Origin: Slackia exigua ATCC 700122
GTDB lineage: Bacteria; Actinomycetota; Coriobacteriia; Coriobacteriales; Eggerthellaceae
Assembly (NCBI RefSeq): GCF_000162875.1
Contig: NZ_GG700630.1
Span: 574,015-638,014, forward strand
Direction: 5' to 3'
Length of the DNA: 64,000 nucleotides
The position numbers and the translations under genes were made by a program. Positions 37,215 to 45,380 of the stretch are shown piece by piece; position 1 is the stretch's first letter; every line of letters begins with the position of its first letter. Below the pieces are notes generated by a model. The model did no database searches, was not told the DNA's origin, and saw only the letters and a program-made list of their open reading frames with translations.

Positions 37215-38633
37215 CTACTTGCTTTCTATAAGGGGAATCTCGTCTTCGCAGGCCTCGTCGAGATTGCCGTCGTAGACGTAGTGCCTGGTCTCCTTGGCGA
37301 TGAGCGCGGACAGGGCCAGCACCATGATGATATTCGGAACGGCCATGAACGCATTGCCGATATCGGAGATGGTCCAGACGACATCGCCGACGCCGATGGC
37401 GCCCAGGAACCCGACGATCACGTACACGATCTGATAGGGACGGATGGCCTTGCGGCCGAAGAGGTAGGTGATGCAGCGGTTTCCGTAGTAGCTCCAGCCG
37501 AGGATCGTCGAATAGGCGAACGACACCATGCCGAGCACCAGCACCGGCGTGCCGACGTAGGGCAGCGTGGAGAAAGCGGCGCTCACGAGCGCGGCGCCTT
37601 CGGAGATGGATCCCGCGGCCATGATCTCGGGATGCGCGAGCAGGGCCGAGACGACCACGACGCCCGTGATGAGGCAGATGACGACCGTCGACCAGAACGT
37701 GCCGGTCATGGCGATGAGCGCTTGGCGGGCAGGGTTCTTGGTCGCGGCGGCGGCGGCGACGATCGGCGCGGTGCCGAGGCCCGATTCGTTGGAGAACAGG
37801 CCGCGCGCGCAGCCGAACTGCAGCGCGATCATGATGCCCGACCCCACGGCGCCGCCGAACGCGGCTTTGGACGTGAACGCGCATTCGATGATGGTCGCGA
37901 ACGCATCGCCGATATAGGGCGCGTTCCACGCGAGCATGACGAGGCAGCCGCCGACGTAGGCGACGGCCATCACGGGCACGAGCTTCTCGCACACCTTGGA
38001 GATGGACCGAACGCCGCCGAAGATGACGAGCGCGACCGAGACGGCGATGACGAGCCCGATGCCCCAGGCGGGCAGATCGGGGAAGCTGGATTCGATGATG
38101 CCCGTCATGGCCGCGGACTGCACGGCGGAACCGGTGCCGAGCGTCGCGATGACGGCGAAAACGCAGAATAGGACGGCTCCGAGCTTCGCCCACCAAGGCG
38201 TCGTCCCGTCGGCGCGCTTGAACGCGCGCTCCCATGCGTACATGGCGCCGCCGAGCATCTCTCCGCCGGAATCCTTCACGCGATACTTGACCGAGGCATA
38301 GACCTCGGAGTACTTGGTGGCCATGCCGAAGACGCCGGTGAGCCACATCCAGAAGACGGCACCCGGGCCGCCTGCGAGGACGGCGGTCGCCACGCCGACG
38401 ATCGATCCGGTGCCGATGGTGCCTGCAAGCGCCGTGACCAGGGCTCCGAATTGGCTGACGTCTCCTTCGGCCCCATCGTCGTCGGTCACCGACATCTTGA
38501 TGGCGAGAGGAAGCTTACGCTGGATGAAACCGGTGCGGACGGTCATGAACAGATGCGTTCCAAGAAGCAGAACGATCATCGCAGGGCCCCACACGGTTGC
38601 ATCGATTGAGTTCAGTACACGTATGATATCCAT
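37215..38633 (-). CDS. Alanine/glycine:cation symporter (AgcS/DAACS family)
   Basis: The 472-residue inner-membrane protein has about ten TM helices and the family signature GTIGTGSIVGVATAVLAGGPGAVFWMW. It imports alanine or glycine with Na+ or H+. ATG 38633 lacks a Shine-Dalgarno; a TATAAT -10 at 38648-38643 places the start of transcription only a few bases upstream, suggesting a leaderless mRNA. A 20-bp palindrome overlaps the -35 position. Followed by the HAD phosphatase. Confidence 0.92.
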   Translation of the reverse strand: MDIIRVLNSIDATVWGPAMIVLLLGTHLFMTVRTGFIQRKLPLAIKMSVTDDDGAEGDVSQFGALVTALAGTIGTGSIVGVATAVLAGGPGAVFWMWLTGVFGMATKYSEVYASVKYRVKDSGGEMLGGAMYAWERAFKRADGTTPWWAKLGAVLFCVFAVIATLGTGSAVQSAAMTGIIESSFPDLPAWGIGLVIAVSVALVIFGGVRSISKVCEKLVPVMAVAYVGGCLVMLAWNAPYIGDAFATIIECAFTSKAAFGGAVGSGIMIALQFGCARGLFSNESGLGTAPIVAAAAATKNPARQALIAMTGTFWSTVVICLITGVVVVSALLAHPEIMAAGSISEGAALVSAAFSTLPYVGTPVLVLGMVSFAYSTILGWSYYGNRCITYLFGRKAIRPYQIVYVIVGFLGAIGVGDVVWTISDIGNAFMAVPNIIMVLALSALIAKETRHYVYDGNLDEACEDEIPLIESK

Positions 38634-38642
38634 AGTCGATGG

Positions 38643-38674
38643 ATTATAGGCACGTTGAACTTTCAAAAGTTCAA
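38643..38674 (-). promoter_or_regulatory. agcS promoter under a 20-bp palindrome
   Basis: The -10 TATAAT (38648-38643, minus) is preceded by TTGAACTTTTGAAAGTTCAA (38674-38655), with perfect 9-bp arms around TG. A repressor bound here would block the -35 region. Confidence 0.7.
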
Positions 38675-38734
38675 GATGCCGCCGTTATTCGAATCTGTAA
38701 GAAATATATTTCCGAACGCTTACCGCACCGTATG

Positions 38735-38764
38735 GGCGAAAGCCTCCCGAAAGAGGCTTTCGCC
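38735..38764 (-). terminator. Hairpin after the AIM24 gene
   Basis: Perfect 12-bp arms GGCGAAAGCCTC (38735-38746) and 38753-38764 enclose a 6-nt loop, about 70 nt downstream of the AIM24 stop. No U-tract on the minus strand. Confidence 0.6.
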
Positions 38765-38832
38765 AGGATGTTCATGCATGTTCAAGAACGGTGCGCCGAC
38801 AAAGCGATCCGCAAGGGAACCATGAACCGTTC

Positions 38833-39642
38833 CTATTCCCCGGAAGACAGGAGCGCCGCCGCGATCGGTCCCGTGGGAGACGTCGGGCACATGAGCACGC
38901 GGCCGGTGCCGCGATAGACGTTCACGAGGCCTTCGCCGCTCGCCGCGGATCCGATGAGCGATTTGGTCGTGCGCTCGACCGTGAACTGGAGGCTCGGCGA
39001 CCAGGCGACGGCCATGGATCCGTCGATCTTCACAACGTCGTTGTCGAGATCGATCGTGATGAGCTCTTCCTGCGGGACGGGGCTTTCGAGGGCGACGACG
39101 CCGTCGCCGTAGAGACCGAGGCTGAACAGGCCCTCACCGCCGGCCACGGCAGACGATACGTTGGAGCGCATGACGGCCTTGGATTCGACGTTGCCCATGG
39201 AGGCGAGGAACATGCCGTCCTCGACGACCACGCCGCCGCCCCAGTTCGCCTTGAGGTCGTGGAGGAGGATGAACTTGTACGTCGGCTCCAAGATGACGGT
39301 GCCCGTGCCCGTATAGCGAGGTTTGATGGCGCTTTCGCTGGTGACCATGCCGCGCGCCATGCTCTTAAGGAGCCCGCCTGCGCCCTTGATGTCGGTCGTG
39401 GCCTCGACGGAACCGAGGATGACCTGCATGGCGCCCGCCTGGGTGATCAGGTCGCGGCCGTCGCCGGCGAGGTTGGCGACGACCTGGCGCTTGCGCACAT
39501 GCATCTTGCCCATGAAATATTCGTTCTGGGCGTTGAAATGGCTGACCGAGGGGTCGCGCTCGTATTCGAGGACATCGAATCCCCCGACGCTCTGGGTGAC
39601 GGAACGCGTCTGCGTGGTGAGTCCGTACAGGTTGAAGCTCAT
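38833..39642 (-). CDS. AIM24/TIGR00266-family protein
   Basis: The 269-residue protein fits the AIM24 beta-rich fold: LEYERDPSVSHFNAQNEYFMGKM near the N terminus, GAGGLLKSMARGMVTSES in the middle and TVERTTKSLIGSAASGEGLVNVYRGTGRV near the C terminus. The biochemical role of bacterial members is not established. GGAG lies five nt before ATG. It is monocistronic with an extended -10 (TGGTAGAAT, 39722-39714). Confidence 0.9.
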   Translation of the reverse strand: MSFNLYGLTTQTRSVTQSVGGFDVLEYERDPSVSHFNAQNEYFMGKMHVRKRQVVANLAGDGRDLITQAGAMQVILGSVEATTDIKGAGGLLKSMARGMVTSESAIKPRYTGTGTVILEPTYKFILLHDLKANWGGGVVVEDGMFLASMGNVESKAVMRSNVSSAVAGGEGLFSLGLYGDGVVALESPVPQEELITIDLDNDVVKIDGSMAVAWSPSLQFTVERTTKSLIGSAASGEGLVNVYRGTGRVLMCPTSPTGPIAAALLSSGE

Positions 39643-39713
39643 AGGATCTCCTTCGTGCTACGGCCCGTGAAGGGCAGGCGTGCGACCCCGTCGCAGGGGG
39701 TCCTGACCCCCGC

Positions 39714-39722
39714 ATTCTACCA
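39714..39722 (-). promoter_or_regulatory. Extended -10 promoter of the AIM24 gene
   Basis: TGGTAGAAT on the minus strand, about 70 bp before the start; the same TGGTA block occurs ahead of mrp, infC and rsfS. Confidence 0.5.
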
Positions 39723-39739
39723 TCGCAGGCACGGGTTCC

Positions 39740-41617
39740 CTATCGTGCCCCGGATTCGATCGCGTCGTCGCATCCCTCGAACTGCGCATTGTAGAGATCG
39801 GCGTAGAACCCGCCTTCGGCCAGGAGGGAGCCGTGCGTGCCCTGCTCGACGACGTCGCCGCGGTCGATGACGAGGACCAGATCCGCCGAACGGATCGTGG
39901 AGAGGCGATGCGCGATGACGAACGCCGTCCGGCCCGCCATGAGGTTGTCCATCGCCTTCTGGATGCGCTCTTCGGTGCGCGTATCGACCGAGCTCGTCGC
40001 CTCGTCGAGCACGAGGATCGACCGGTCCGCGAGGATCGCGCGCGCGATGGTGAGCAGCTGGCGCTGGCCGGACGAGATGTTGCTCGCCGCCTCGTTGATG
40101 ACGGTGTCGTAGCCGTGCGGCAACGTGCGGACGAAACGATCCGCATGCGCCGCTCGGGCCGCCGCCTCGACCTCCTCGTCGGTCGCGTCGAGGCGGCCGT
40201 AACGGATGTTCTCGCGGATCGTGCCGTTGAACAGCCAGGCGTCCTGAAGCACCATGCCGAAGGCCGACCGTAGGTCCTCGCGATCGAAATCGCGCACGTC
40301 ATGCCCGCTCAGGCGGATCGATCCCCCCTGGACGTCGTAGAAGCGCATGAGCAGCTTCACGATCGTGGTCTTCCCTGCGCCCGTCGGCCCCACGATGGCG
40401 ACGGTCTGACCGGCCTTGATCCGAGCCGAGAAGTCGGCAATGACGGGGCGGGCGGGGTCATAGCCGAAGCGCACGTGATCGAAGGCCACGTCGCCCGCGA
40501 TATCGCTCGACGAGGCGCACGGCACGGCGTTTGCGGCTTCGTCGGCCTCAAGGAACTCGAAAACGCGCTCGGCTGCGGCCGCCATCTGCTGCAGCACGTT
40601 CGCGACCTGCGCAAGCTGGGTGATCGGCTGCGTGAAGTTCCTGACGTACTGGATGAACGCCTGGATGTCGCCGACCGTGATGACGCCGCGAATCTTGAGA
40701 TACGCGCCGAACACCGCGACGACGACGTACCCGAGATTCGCGACGAAGTTCATGACCGGCATCATGAGCCCAGAGATGAACTGGGATTTCCATGCCGAGG
40801 CATAGAGCACGTCGTTGGTGCGATCGAACTCCTCGACCTCCTTGCCCTGACGGTTGAAGGCGCGCACGACCTCATGGCCCGAGAACGTCTCCTCGATCCG
40901 AGCGTCGATATCGCCGAGGCTGTCCTGCTGGGCCTTGAAGTACTTCTGCGAACGTTTCACGAGCTGCGAGACGAACAGCCCCGATACGGGGATGACGAGC
41001 ATCGCCACGAGCGTCATGGGAACGTTGATGGACAGCATCATCGCAAGCACGCCCACGACCGTGACCGTCGACGTGATAAGCTGCGTCAGGCCCTGGTTGA
41101 GGCTCTGTCCAAGCGTGTCGACGTCGTTGGTGATGCGCGAAAGGATGTCGCCCGCGGTGCGCTTCTCGATGGATGAAAGCGTCATGCGGCCGATCTTCTC
41201 GGAGATGCGACGGCGCATCTCGAAGGCCGTCTGCTGCGACACATAGGCCATAAGCCAGCTCTGCACGAACGAGCAGGCGGCCGACACGAGATAGAGCGCA
41301 AGCGTCGTGGCCAGGATGCGCGCGACCGCTTCGAAATCGATGCCGCCCGTCCCGGCGATCTTGGCGGCGATGCCCTCGAAAAGCTCGGTCGTCGCCGTGG
41401 AAAGGACGCGCGGGCCGACGATGTTGAAGACGGTCGATCCTATGGCGAAAACGACGAGGACGACTATCTGGATCTTGAAACGACCCATGAAGCGCGCAAG
41501 CTTGCGCATCGTGCCTTTGAAATCGACGGCCCGCTCGCCTTGGATGAGGGCGGCTTCAGGACCGCGCGGGCGAAAGCCCCTCCGGTTCTTCCGCGAAGGA
41601 TCCTGCCTGTCCGCCAT
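39740..41617 (-). CDS. Heterodimeric ABC exporter, catalytic half
   Basis: The 625-residue half-transporter has six TM helices (about residues 35-330) and an NBD with Walker A GPTGAGKTT, signature NISSGQRQLL, Walker B ILVLDEATSSVD (catalytic Glu present) and the H-loop IAHRLSTI. It pairs with the upstream half to export drugs, lipids or peptides (MdlAB/LmrCD-like). ATG 41617 shares its A with the upstream stop (TGATG). Confidence 0.92.
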   Translation of the reverse strand: MADRQDPSRKNRRGFRPRGPEAALIQGERAVDFKGTMRKLARFMGRFKIQIVVLVVFAIGSTVFNIVGPRVLSTATTELFEGIAAKIAGTGGIDFEAVARILATTLALYLVSAACSFVQSWLMAYVSQQTAFEMRRRISEKIGRMTLSSIEKRTAGDILSRITNDVDTLGQSLNQGLTQLITSTVTVVGVLAMMLSINVPMTLVAMLVIPVSGLFVSQLVKRSQKYFKAQQDSLGDIDARIEETFSGHEVVRAFNRQGKEVEEFDRTNDVLYASAWKSQFISGLMMPVMNFVANLGYVVVAVFGAYLKIRGVITVGDIQAFIQYVRNFTQPITQLAQVANVLQQMAAAAERVFEFLEADEAANAVPCASSSDIAGDVAFDHVRFGYDPARPVIADFSARIKAGQTVAIVGPTGAGKTTIVKLLMRFYDVQGGSIRLSGHDVRDFDREDLRSAFGMVLQDAWLFNGTIRENIRYGRLDATDEEVEAAARAAHADRFVRTLPHGYDTVINEAASNISSGQRQLLTIARAILADRSILVLDEATSSVDTRTEERIQKAMDNLMAGRTAFVIAHRLSTIRSADLVLVIDRGDVVEQGTHGSLLAEGGFYADLYNAQFEGCDDAIESGAR

Positions 41618-43950
41618 CACGCACGCTCCCTTCCGAGCTCCTCGTCGGAAAGCTGGGAGGATGCGATTTCCCCATATGCGGGGCAGATCCTCAGGAGCTC
41701 TCGGTGAGTGCCCGTCCCCACGACGCGGCCTTCGTCAAGGACGACGATCCGATCGGCGTCCCTGATGGTGGCGATACGCTGGGCGACGATGATGACCGTC
41801 GCGTTCCCGAGGGCTTCGCCGAGGGCGCGCCGCACCGCGGCATCGGTTTTGTAGTCAAGGGCGGAGAAGCTGTCGTCGAACAGGTAGGCGCGCGCATCCG
41901 CCGCGATCGCGCGGGCGATGGCGAGACGCTGGCGCTGGCCGCCCGACACGTTCGCGCCGCCTTGGCTCACGGATGAATCGACGCCCTCTTCCTTGGACGC
42001 GACGAAATCGGACGCCTGAGCGACGTCCAGGGCCAACGACGTCCTGTCGGCCGATATGGATTCGTCGGCGAACGACACGTTGCTCGCGATGGTCCCCGCG
42101 AAGAGAAACGCCTTCTGCGGAACGTATCCGAGCTGAGCGCGCAGATCGGCCTGCGCCATATCGCGCACGTCGACGCCGTCCACCCGGATGGATCCGGACG
42201 TCGCATCGTAGAAGCGCTCGATCAGCTTGAGGACGGTCGACTTGCCCGATCCGGTCGAGCCGATGATGGCAAGCGTTCGGCCGGGCTCCGCAACGAACGA
42301 CACATGCTCGAGCGCGGGTTCGGCATCGTCGCCATAGGAAAAGGAGACATCGTCGAATTCGATGCGTGCACCGCCGAGGCGATCGAGCATAGAGGATGTA
42401 TGCGCATGGAACCCGTCTTCAAACGATACCTCGGCGAGGGACTCGCCATCGGAGGACGCGGATACCCGTCCCGACGCGGACGAGCGGCAGGACGCTTCCC
42501 CGGCCTCTCCCGCATCGAACGGGCGATGCGGCTGCGCAGGATCGACGATGGCCGGAACCGTCTCGAGCACCTCGTTGACGCGCTGGGCCGCTACATCGGC
42601 CCTCGGCAGGAAGATGAAGACGATGCCGATCATCATGAACGACATGATGATGACCATGGAATACGTGATGAACGCGATCATGTCGCCGGTCTGGATGGTG
42701 CCGTCGTCGATATACGATCCTCCCACCCACACGATCAAAACCGAAACGGCGTTCATGACGAGCATGATCGCCGGCTGAAGCAGCGCCATCGTCCGATTCG
42801 TGAACAGCTGCGCATCGCGCAGCTCGCCCGATGCCGCAGCGAATCGTTCCTCTTCGTATGCGCGCCGTCCGAACGCCCTCACGACCAGAATGCCCGAAAG
42901 CATCTCGCGTGCGACGAGGTTCACGCGATCGATAAGCTTCTGCATGCGGCGGAACTTGGGCATGGCGATCGCAAGGATGATGGAGAGCATCACGGCGATG
43001 ACGACGACGGCAAGCACGATGATCCAGCTCATGGCAAGATTCGTGCGGGAAACCATGACGATGCCGCCGACCGCGAGGATCGGCGCATAGAGCACCATGC
43101 GCAGCACGATGACGAGCACCATCTGGATTTGCTGGATGTCGTTCGTGCCGCGCGTGATGAGCGACGCGGCGGAGAAACGGTCGATTTCGGCATCCGAGAA
43201 CGAAACGACCTTCTTGAACAGCGCGCTGCGCACATCGCGCGCGATCTTCGCGGCCGTGCGCGATGCGATGAGGGCGACGAATACCGAGGCGACCACCATG
43301 ACGGCGGTCATGCCGAGCATGCGCGCGCCGATCGAGACGAGCGCGTCCATCTGCATCGCATAGGTATCGTACCCGAGCGCCCGATACTCGGCGATGGCCG
43401 CCTGGATGCCCTGCTGTCTGACGACCTGGGTGAATGCATCGTCATCCAGATCGGCGAGCTGCGAAAGGCGGGCATCGCCGCCGGCCGCATCGGCCGCCTG
43501 CTCCATGGCGTCCTGGATGTCCCCCTTCGTCAAAGCGCCCGCATCGTAGGCCTCGCGCATCCGGGCAAGCCGATCGGCGTCGAGTCCTGCGACGGAGCCG
43601 TCTTCGGCCATCGAGACGACGAGCAGAGGAAGGCTCAGGGCGTCGTCGAGATCGGCGCGGTGCGCGCGGCCGTACGCGTTAAGTTCCCAGGTTCCTGCAT
43701 CGGTTTCGTCATACGAGGATTCGATCAGGGCTTCATCGTCCTCGCTTGCGAGCATCGTGGCGAAACTGCGGGTCGAATCGCGCATCTCGGTCGGGCTCGC
43801 GTCCTCGATGCCGGACTGCTGGATGCCGACGTCGATGATGTCCGACGTCAGAGCAGGCAGGGACAGATCGGCGAACGCCTGCACGATGAGCAGCGCGGCG
43901 ATGGCGAGCACGGCCGGAATCGAATGCCTCAGATAGCCGAATACGCGCAT
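41617..43950 (-). CDS. Heterodimeric ABC exporter, half with large extracellular insert
   Basis: The 777-residue half-transporter has TM1 (VLAIAALLIVQAFADL), then about 150 residues of acidic, helical sequence before TM2 (about residues 40-195), much longer than the usual short loop. Its NBD has Walker A GSTGSGKST and signature NVSGGQRQRL. Walker B ends AYLFDDSFSALD, with Asp in place of the catalytic Glu, and the His-loop has Q (VAQRIATI). It is the degenerate site partner. GAGGTC is just before ATG 43950. A palindrome lies at its promoter. Confidence 0.9.
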   Translation of the reverse strand: MRVFGYLRHSIPAVLAIAALLIVQAFADLSLPALTSDIIDVGIQQSGIEDASPTEMRDSTRSFATMLASEDDEALIESSYDETDAGTWELNAYGRAHRADLDDALSLPLLVVSMAEDGSVAGLDADRLARMREAYDAGALTKGDIQDAMEQAADAAGGDARLSQLADLDDDAFTQVVRQQGIQAAIAEYRALGYDTYAMQMDALVSIGARMLGMTAVMVVASVFVALIASRTAAKIARDVRSALFKKVVSFSDAEIDRFSAASLITRGTNDIQQIQMVLVIVLRMVLYAPILAVGGIVMVSRTNLAMSWIIVLAVVVIAVMLSIILAIAMPKFRRMQKLIDRVNLVAREMLSGILVVRAFGRRAYEEERFAAASGELRDAQLFTNRTMALLQPAIMLVMNAVSVLIVWVGGSYIDDGTIQTGDMIAFITYSMVIIMSFMMIGIVFIFLPRADVAAQRVNEVLETVPAIVDPAQPHRPFDAGEAGEASCRSSASGRVSASSDGESLAEVSFEDGFHAHTSSMLDRLGGARIEFDDVSFSYGDDAEPALEHVSFVAEPGRTLAIIGSTGSGKSTVLKLIERFYDATSGSIRVDGVDVRDMAQADLRAQLGYVPQKAFLFAGTIASNVSFADESISADRTSLALDVAQASDFVASKEEGVDSSVSQGGANVSGGQRQRLAIARAIAADARAYLFDDSFSALDYKTDAAVRRALGEALGNATVIIVAQRIATIRDADRIVVLDEGRVVGTGTHRELLRICPAYGEIASSQLSDEELGRERA

Positions 43951-44044
43951 ATGACCTCGTTTCCCTGCGCGCACGCCATGTTCCCTGCGCACGCGCCATG
44001 CAGGCGCGCCGTCGGCATCGATGCGGCAGCGCATGCCCCCTTTT

Positions 44045-44069
44045 AATAGTTTTAAACAATTGTATTGTA
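44045..44069 (-). promoter_or_regulatory. ABC exporter promoter and operator-like palindrome
   Basis: The -10 TACAAT (44069-44064, minus) is followed by the 17-bp imperfect palindrome AATTGTTTAAAACTATT (44061-44045) spanning the predicted start. A MarR/PadR-type repressor site is plausible. Confidence 0.5.
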
Positions 44070-44124
44070 CGCCATGTTTTTGCGGGACACGAGGGGGATC
44101 GTGCGCACGAAGCACACGCGAAGC

Positions 44125-45264
44125 CTATCCCTGCATGGGTTGAGGGATCAGAGGCCAGAGCAGCATGCCTGCGGAGGTCAGCGATACGTCCCCGCCCTTG
44201 CGCTTTACAAGTCCCATAGACTCGAGCGACGCGAAGAACGCCTCGGCATCGGGATCGTGCGCATCGAGCGGCACGCGCTCGAGCGCACCGAGCCGACAGC
44301 AGGCAAGCCGGAGACGGCGCGCCCGGTCGTCTTCTTCGACGATACGATCGAATACGGCGTCCGGCGACGCGGAGCATTCGACATACGTCGCATAATCCGA
44401 TGTCGAATGGCAGAGAAAACCGTCGGCGACGGTCCTGGCATCCAGCCCGAACTCGAAGAAGTCGCAGCCTTGAAGCCGTGCATCATCGAACGCGCTTCGC
44501 GCTCCGGTTCGCACGAACAGGTCGCATGACCGATGCGCGAACCCTTGGCCTGCGAGAAAATCACGCGCGGCATCGAAGAGCAGGGATGCGTCGTCGATGC
44601 CCGCGGCATGCGCCGCAAGCGTTTCGTCGAGAGCGCCCGATCCTATGATCGAGCCTCGATACGGCTCGATGCGAATGCGTTTCGACTCGAAGCCCACGCA
44701 CGCGCGCAGCGTTCGACGGAGGCTCTGAGGCGTTTGCCCGGGAATGCCGACGACGATGACGGCCTCAAGGGTATCGACATGGAACCTGTCGAGGAAGAGC
44801 ACGGCGTTCCGCACGGCATCCGCATCGTAGGTCGCGCCGATCGCGGCGAGCTCGCGTTCGTGCACGCTTCCCACGCGCAGCGACACCGCATCCACACTGC
44901 CCTGGGACCATCCGGTCAGGCTTGCGGTGCACACGGTCTGGGGCAGCGCCTCCACGCAGGCTTCGCATCCATGCGCCAGGGGAAGCCCGCGGCGCGCCGC
45001 CGCCACGATGCGGCCGAGGCGGTCGCCGTTCATGATGCTCGGGCTTCCCCCGACGACCCGCAGCGCCTCGAACGTCACGCCGTCGAAATCCCCGCGGCGC
45101 GCCGATGCGGCCATCTCCGCCTCGAGCGCATCGAGATAGGCGCTCCTCGCCGCCGCGTCCCCTGTATACGACGCGCGATAGCCTGCAAGCTCGCGCGCCG
45201 ATTCCTTCATCTGGAACGGGATATTGAGCGAAAGCGTCGCTCGGGCCCGCCGCGTATCGTTCAT
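44125..45264 (-). CDS. HemW-like protein without the radical-SAM cysteines (probable pseudoenzyme)
   Basis: The 379-residue protein aligns by eye along its length with HemW, the radical-SAM haem chaperone. LSLNIPF matches LYIHIPF, VVGGSPSIMN matches GGGTPSLLS, AVSLRVGSVHERELAAIG matches the IGVQS region, and VVGIPGQTPQSLRRTL matches MGLPGQT. The CxxxCxxC cluster motif after IPF is replaced by Q18, S22 and E25. It therefore cannot bind the canonical 4Fe-4S/SAM site. AGGAGG precedes ATG 45264 and the frame is intact with good codon use, so the gene is expressed rather than decayed. The neighbours are the ABC exporter and the FAD reductase. Function unknown. Confidence 0.75.
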   Translation of the reverse strand: MNDTRRARATLSLNIPFQMKESARELAGYRASYTGDAAARSAYLDALEAEMAASARRGDFDGVTFEALRVVGGSPSIMNGDRLGRIVAAARRGLPLAHGCEACVEALPQTVCTASLTGWSQGSVDAVSLRVGSVHERELAAIGATYDADAVRNAVLFLDRFHVDTLEAVIVVGIPGQTPQSLRRTLRACVGFESKRIRIEPYRGSIIGSGALDETLAAHAAGIDDASLLFDAARDFLAGQGFAHRSCDLFVRTGARSAFDDARLQGCDFFEFGLDARTVADGFLCHSTSDYATYVECSASPDAVFDRIVEEDDRARRLRLACCRLGALERVPLDAHDPDAEAFFASLESMGLVKRKGGDVSLTSAGMLLWPLIPQPMQG

Positions 45265-45321
45265 CGCCCTTCCTCCTTGCCGACCGTGCATGCATGCTCG
45301 GCGCTCTGCGCCATGAGAGCA

Positions 45322-45364
45322 GCGCGCCGTCCGGCATCGGAGGGAGGGGAGCCGAACGGCGCGT
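45322..45364 (-). terminator. Hairpin after the FAD reductase gene
   Basis: A 14-bp stem with one mismatch and one G-T pair (45322-45335 with 45351-45364) lies 17 nt beyond the stop. No U-tract. Confidence 0.6.
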
Positions 45365-45380
45365 GCCATGCGAAGATACC

